Source: Candidatus Nomurabacteria bacterium (GTDB taxonomy: Bacteria; Patescibacteriota; Minisyncoccia; Phycocordibacterales; UBA9973). Taken from it: 17,639 nt of DNA. Below, piece by piece: positions 14,151 to 17,639 of the stretch. The notes beneath the pieces were generated by a model. The model saw only the letters and a program-made list of their open reading frames with translations, was not told the DNA's origin and searched no databases. The translations under genes were made by a program, and so were the position numbers. Every line of letters begins with the position of its first letter. The stretch's first letter is position 1. The stretch is from the NCBI GenBank assembly GCA_943354205.1, contig CALRBJ010000008.1, positions 1-17,639 of the forward strand, given 5' to 3'.

Positions 14151-15248
14151 ATGAAAGAACACAGCATGGACAAAATTTTCTTAGGGCTCGTGATCACCCT
14201 TTGCTCTATCGGTGCCTTTATGTTTGTCTCCGCCTCTCTCGGACTTTTGGTAAAGAATGAAACCATTTTTTATGGAGTGCTTCGCAGTCAGCTTTTCCTA
14301 GGGCTAGGGGTGGGCTTACTCGCTATGTATATCACCTCGCGTATACCGTATAAATTTTGGCGCAAGTACTCTATGTATTTTTTTATCGGTTCCATACTGC
14401 TCACACTCGCGGTATTTATCCCACATCTTGGATTTTCTCACGGAGGAGCTCGGCGCTGGATCTCGCTCGGCTTCGTGTCTTTCCAACCAGTAGAACTTTT
14501 GAAAATCGCTTTTATTATATACTTCGCTTCTTGGCTGTCTTGGACAAAGAATAAAATTTCAGATATCAAATGGAGCGTATTGCCCATGGTGGTCATGATA
14601 TCCTTGATCGCTTTTGTGCTTATAAAACAGCCAGATCACAAGAGCCTCATTTTGATCGTGATGACGGCGCTTTCCATGCTTTTTATATCTGGCATAAAAT
14701 GGAAATATATTTTAGGCATGGGCGCTATTTTATGCGCGACACTCTTGATCTTGGCTTTTTTTACTCCGTATCTAAAAGATCGAGTAAAAACTTTTGTGGA
14801 TCCATCGCGCGATCCGCACGGCGCGTCTTGGCAGCTCGATCAGTCTTTGATCGCTATCGGGTCCGGAGGTGTACTGGGCCGAGGTTTTGGCCAAAGCGTC
14901 CAAAAATTCAACTACCTACCAGAACCCCAAGGCGATTCTATCTTTGCGGTGGTGGGCGAAGAATTTGGCTTTGTGGGCTCGACAATTCTCATATTGCTAT
15001 TTGTGGCTTTTGCCATGAGGGGGCTCAAAATCGCTGGCAGGGCCCCCGATTCCTTTGGTAGACTTTTGGTCGCTGGAATTGTTATACTCCTTACAGCCCA
15101 ATCGTTTCTAAACATCGCTTCCATTACCGGACTATTTCCTCTGACTGGAGTGCCACTCGTATTTATAAGTCATGGAGGCACTTCGCTTTTGTTTTCAATG
15201 GCGGCGATCGGTATAGTGCTCAATGTATCTAAATTTCAAAAAACTTAG
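14151..15248 (+). CDS. ftsW: SEDS peptidoglycan glycosyltransferase FtsW
   Basis: FtsW polymerises lipid II into glycan strands at the division site with FtsI. The 365-aa protein has about ten membrane helices. Family signatures are GGARRWISLG, FQPVELLKIAF, SLIAIGSGGVLGRGFG, LPEPQGDSIFAVVGEEFGFVG and GLFPLTGVPLVFISHGGTSLL. Asp262 in the LPE-x3-D motif corresponds to the residue thought to be catalytic in SEDS proteins. The common KQPDxGT motif reads KQPDHKS (159-165), a departure at the last positions. ATG at 14151 is chosen; the same frame is open upstream, but that part overlaps mraY, and another ATG six codons later (14166) is possible. RodA is the alternative call; the mraY-ftsW-murG order favours FtsW. 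The stop codon lies inside a perfect inverted repeat (15243-15265). Confidence 0.92.
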   Translation: MKEHSMDKIFLGLVITLCSIGAFMFVSASLGLLVKNETIFYGVLRSQLFLGLGVGLLAMYITSRIPYKFWRKYSMYFFIGSILLTLAVFIPHLGFSHGGARRWISLGFVSFQPVELLKIAFIIYFASWLSWTKNKISDIKWSVLPMVVMISLIAFVLIKQPDHKSLILIVMTALSMLFISGIKWKYILGMGAILCATLLILAFFTPYLKDRVKTFVDPSRDPHGASWQLDQSLIAIGSGGVLGRGFGQSVQKFNYLPEPQGDSIFAVVGEEFGFVGSTILILLFVAFAMRGLKIAGRAPDSFGRLLVAGIVILLTAQSFLNIASITGLFPLTGVPLVFISHGGTSLLFSMAAIGIVLNVSKFQKT

Positions 15249-15265
15249 TAACCGGATTACTAAGT
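15243..15265. repeat. Perfect 9-bp inverted repeat at the ftsW stop / murG leader
   Basis: acttagtaa (15243-15251), loop ccgga (15252-15256), ttactaagt (15257-15265). The left arm contains the ftsW stop codon (tag, 15246-15248), and the right arm ends 12 nt before the murG ATG. No T-run follows, so it is not a typical intrinsic terminator. It could be an intercistronic mRNA hairpin that tunes murG translation or decay, or a palindromic protein-binding site. Confidence 0.65.
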
Positions 15266-15277
15266 AAACACAAAATC

Positions 15278-16408
15278 ATGAAAATATTATTTGGTGGCGG
15301 TGGTACAGGCGGTCATTTCTACCCGATTATCGCTATCGCAGAAAAAATAAATAAAATCGCCGACCAAGAAAAAATTCTCGGGGTAAAAATGTATTACATG
15401 AGCGACAGTCCTTATGACAAGAGCGCGCTTTTTGAGCAAGGCATAAAATATGAGTATGTGCCGGCGGGCAAGATGCGTTTGTATTTTTCGATCAGAAACT
15501 TTTTCGATATTTTTAAAGTATTTTTCGGTGTGCTTACCGCCGTCATAAAACTTTTCACTATTTTCCCCGATGTGGTTTTCGGCAAGGGTGGGTATGCCAG
15601 CTTTCCTGCGCTCATGGCTGCGCGCATACTTCGCATTCCAGTTTTTATCCACGAATCTGATTCGGCGCCCGGTCGGGTAAACAAATGGGCCGGCAAATTT
15701 GCCAAGCGTGTGGCTGTGTCATACGAAGAGTGCGCGCAATATTTTCCAAAAGATAAAACCGCTTGGACTGGACAACCAGTACGCGAAGATTTGAAGATGA
15801 CGCTCGAAGAAGGCGCATTTGAATATTTAAAATTAGACAAAAACATTCCGGTTATTTTTGTAGAAGGCGGATCGCTCGGCGCGCAAGTCATCAACAATAA
15901 TCTGCTCGATGTCTTGCCGGAGCTTTTGAATAAATATCAGATCATCCACCAAACTGGCAAAGAAAATTTCGAGGATGTTTCTGGTCGGGCGCGGGTGATC
16001 ATCGGCAGTCATCCAAATAAAGACAATTACAAAGCATTTCCATTTTTAAACAAGCTGGCCATGAAAATGTCGGGCGGAGCGGCTGAAATCATCGTCTCCC
16101 GTGCCGGCGCGGGAGCTATCGCCGAGATCGCCTCTTGGGGCAAGCCTTCGATCATCATCCCCATCACCAATTCCAATGGCGATCATCAGCGCAAGAATGC
16201 CTTTAGCTACGCGCGCGCCGGCGCCTGCAGTGTGATAGAAGAAATAAATTTAACCCCTTCTATTTTAGTGGCCGAGATAAACAAACTCATGGACGACAGC
16301 GCAAAGAGGGAAGAGATGAGCAAGAATGCCAAAGCATTCTCCAAACCCGACGCTGCCCTCACCATCGCCCGCGAAATTATAAATATGGCATTAGAGCATG
16401 AAAAATAA
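15278..16408 (+). CDS. murG: UDP-GlcNAc:lipid I N-acetylglucosaminyltransferase MurG
   Basis: MurG adds GlcNAc to lipid I to give lipid II on the cytoplasmic face of the membrane. The 376-aa protein has the GT-B fold features. The N-terminal Gly-rich loop is GGGGTGGHFYPI (6-17), and the acceptor-side segment FPDVVFGKGGYASFPALMAA is followed by IHESDSAPGRVNKW. The donor-domain motif is FVEGGSLGAQVIN. The UDP-GlcNAc region has SRAGAGAIAEIASWGKPSIIIP and the DHQRKNA loop. The start MKILFGGGGTGG is canonical. It lies 29 nt after the ftsW stop, the widest gap in this unit, and that gap holds the inverted repeat. Its last 11 nt overlap the gltX start, implying coupling. Confidence 0.95.
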   Translation: MKILFGGGGTGGHFYPIIAIAEKINKIADQEKILGVKMYYMSDSPYDKSALFEQGIKYEYVPAGKMRLYFSIRNFFDIFKVFFGVLTAVIKLFTIFPDVVFGKGGYASFPALMAARILRIPVFIHESDSAPGRVNKWAGKFAKRVAVSYEECAQYFPKDKTAWTGQPVREDLKMTLEEGAFEYLKLDKNIPVIFVEGGSLGAQVINNNLLDVLPELLNKYQIIHQTGKENFEDVSGRARVIIGSHPNKDNYKAFPFLNKLAMKMSGGAAEIIVSRAGAGAIAEIASWGKPSIIIPITNSNGDHQRKNAFSYARAGACSVIEEINLTPSILVAEINKLMDDSAKREEMSKNAKAFSKPDAALTIAREIINMALEHEK

Positions 16409-17639
16409 TTCTGAAAAAAATTCCAAAATCGTTACGCGTTTTGCGCCGTCGCCGACGGGACTTTTTCATATTGGCAGTTTGAGGACCGTGCTTTTTAATT
16501 ATTTATTTACTCGCCATCATGGGGGCACATATCTTTTGCGTATTGAAGACACCGACCGCGAGCGTTCAAAAAAAGAATATGAAGACGATATCATGAGCTG
16601 TTTGGAGTGGCTCGGCTTAAAACACGATGGTTTTTACCGCCAAAGCGAACATGTTGGGGAACACAGAAAAATTCTTGAAAAACTTATCGCCGAAGACAAG
16701 GCATATGTGTCAAACGAGGCCGATGTAGAGCGAGAAATAGTTTCGGCAAAAGCGGTGACTGAAAATCGCCGAGAGAGCGTGATTCGTTTTAGAAATCCAA
16801 ACAAAGTTGTAACATTCAACGATTTAATTTTAGGAGAAATATCGGTAGACACCACTGACCTCGGAGATTTTGTGATTGCTAAAGATTTGGATACTCCACT
16901 CTACAACTTTGCCGTAGTAGTAGACGATATTTCTATGGGCATCACTCATGTCATCCGCGGGCAAGACCACATTTCAAATACTCCACGCCAAATATTGATG
17001 TACCAAGCGCTAGGGGAGTCGGTGCCAAACTTTGGGCACATTCCACTTATCCTAGATACCGATAAATCAAAACTTTCAAAAAGAAAAAATCCAGAAAAAG
17101 TTTCGGTAACTAATTACAAAAACCTCGGCTATTTACCTGAAGCGCTTTTAAATTTTATGGCGCTCATCGGTTGGAATCCTGGTACGGAGCAAGAAATATT
17201 TACTCTAGACGAGTTAGTAGGGGAGTTTGACCTTTCTAAGGTGCAAAAAAGTAGTGGAGTTTTCAATGTAGAAAAATTAAATTGGCTCAATCGTGAGTAC
17301 TTAAAGAAACTACCAAAAGAAGATTTCGTCAAGTATGTATTACAACACATCACATCAGCCGTCAAGGGTGTGGATAACTTTTCAATAGGGAAGTTAGAGG
17401 CTTTGATGCCAGCCATAGAAGACCGTATTTCCAATGCCTCTGACATCACCCTCATGTGCGACTCCGGAGAGCTAGATTATTACTTTAAAACCCCAGTATA
17501 TGAGGCAAAAATGATCTATTGGAAGGATTCTCCCCTCGAACTCATAGAATCCAATTTAGCCCAGATTATAGAGCTCTTGACTCCCCTTACGGATTTTACA
17601 AAAGAATCGGTCAAAGAGGCCCTCTGGATCTATGCCGAA
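16398..17639 (+). CDS. gltX: Glutamyl-tRNA synthetase (3' partial)
   Basis: This class I enzyme charges tRNA-Glu, and in bacteria without GlnRS often also tRNA-Gln. The frame from the ATG at 16398 stays open to the right edge (414 codons), so the C-terminal end is missing. The catalytic Rossmann fold opens with TRFAPSPTGLFHIGSLRTVLFNYL, where the HIGH motif is HIGS (His24-Ser27). LRIEDTDRERS and HVIRGQDHISNTPRQ follow. The KMSKS-type loop is KLSKR (Lys225-Arg229), typical of GluRS. The helical anticodon-binding part begins near residue 290 (LNWLNREYLKKL). The start overlaps the murG end by 11 nt in another frame, so it is expected to be co-translated with the cell-wall genes. Confidence 0.94.
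   Translation, partial: MKNNSEKNSKIVTRFAPSPTGLFHIGSLRTVLFNYLFTRHHGGTYLLRIEDTDRERSKKEYEDDIMSCLEWLGLKHDGFYRQSEHVGEHRKILEKLIAEDKAYVSNEADVEREIVSAKAVTENRRESVIRFRNPNKVVTFNDLILGEISVDTTDLGDFVIAKDLDTPLYNFAVVVDDISMGITHVIRGQDHISNTPRQILMYQALGESVPNFGHIPLILDTDKSKLSKRKNPEKVSVTNYKNLGYLPEALLNFMALIGWNPGTEQEIFTLDELVGEFDLSKVQKSSGVFNVEKLNWLNREYLKKLPKEDFVKYVLQHITSAVKGVDNFSIGKLEALMPAIEDRISNASDITLMCDSGELDYYFKTPVYEAKMIYWKDSPLELIESNLAQIIELLTPLTDFTKESVKEALWIYAE

Noticed and set aside
14570..15061. 163-aa open frame in another frame inside ftsW
   Set aside because: It lies fully within a clear SEDS gene and its translation is rich in His, Arg, Phe and Tyr with no recognisable domain.
15412..15897. 161-aa minus-strand open frame opposite murG
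   Set aside because: It is an antisense shadow of a conserved gene with no start signals.
1..17639. tRNA or rRNA genes, CRISPR arrays, insertion sequences
   Set aside because: Nearly all of the sequence is covered by convincing protein genes. The largest gap is about 111 nt and holds promoters only; no repeat-spacer pattern or transposase was seen.

Overview
This window is a gene-dense bacterial chromosome segment with almost no intergenic space. It most resembles a Patescibacteria (Candidate Phyla Radiation) genome of the Parcubacteria type. The main reasons are a compact archaeal-type aspartyl-tRNA synthetase, core genes packed next to lineage-type orphan genes, start codons without a recognisable Shine-Dalgarno sequence, and a divergent MraY. 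This placement is inference from style; there is no rRNA here to confirm it.

Layout, left to right. The window opens inside a division penicillin-binding protein (ftsI-like, + strand, 5' end missing). An AT-rich stretch of about 3 kb follows: an EamA/DMT permease, a cysteine-rich membrane-anchored protein, an unrecognised 267-aa protein, and the membrane half of a sensor histidine kinase. The kinase half of that protein has much higher GC. Next, on the minus strand, are dnaB (replicative helicase) and recR. recR converges on the histidine kinase with overlapping stop codons and carries a 21-codon palindromic insertion. A 111-bp divergent promoter region leads to trpS (+), followed by an AT-rich ABC exporter gene broken by a frameshift in a run of nine G. 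Then come aspS-scpA-scpB (translation and chromosome condensation) and mraY-ftsW-murG-gltX. The last unit has the lipid I, SEDS polymerase and lipid II steps of peptidoglycan synthesis, plus a glutamyl-tRNA synthetase that runs off the right edge.

The genes fit a cell with peptidoglycan growth (FtsI, MraY, FtsW, MurG), DNA replication and repair (DnaB, RecR), chromosome organisation (ScpAB) and translation (TrpS, AspS, GltX). The AT-rich blocks carry the variable transport, surface and sensing genes.

The most striking signal is regulatory. Five genes at the head of transcription units (EamA permease, Cys-rich protein, dnaB on the minus strand, trpS, mraY) each have a TAnAAT hexamer, four of them with an extended TGn, ending exactly 6 nt before the ATG. 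This places the transcription start on or next to the start codon, so the mRNAs are predicted to be leaderless. Genes inside the units have no such box and instead abut or overlap the gene before them. The second notable signal is the palindromic element translated inside RecR. There are no tRNA or rRNA genes, CRISPR arrays, insertion sequences or gene-free stretches over 300 bases.
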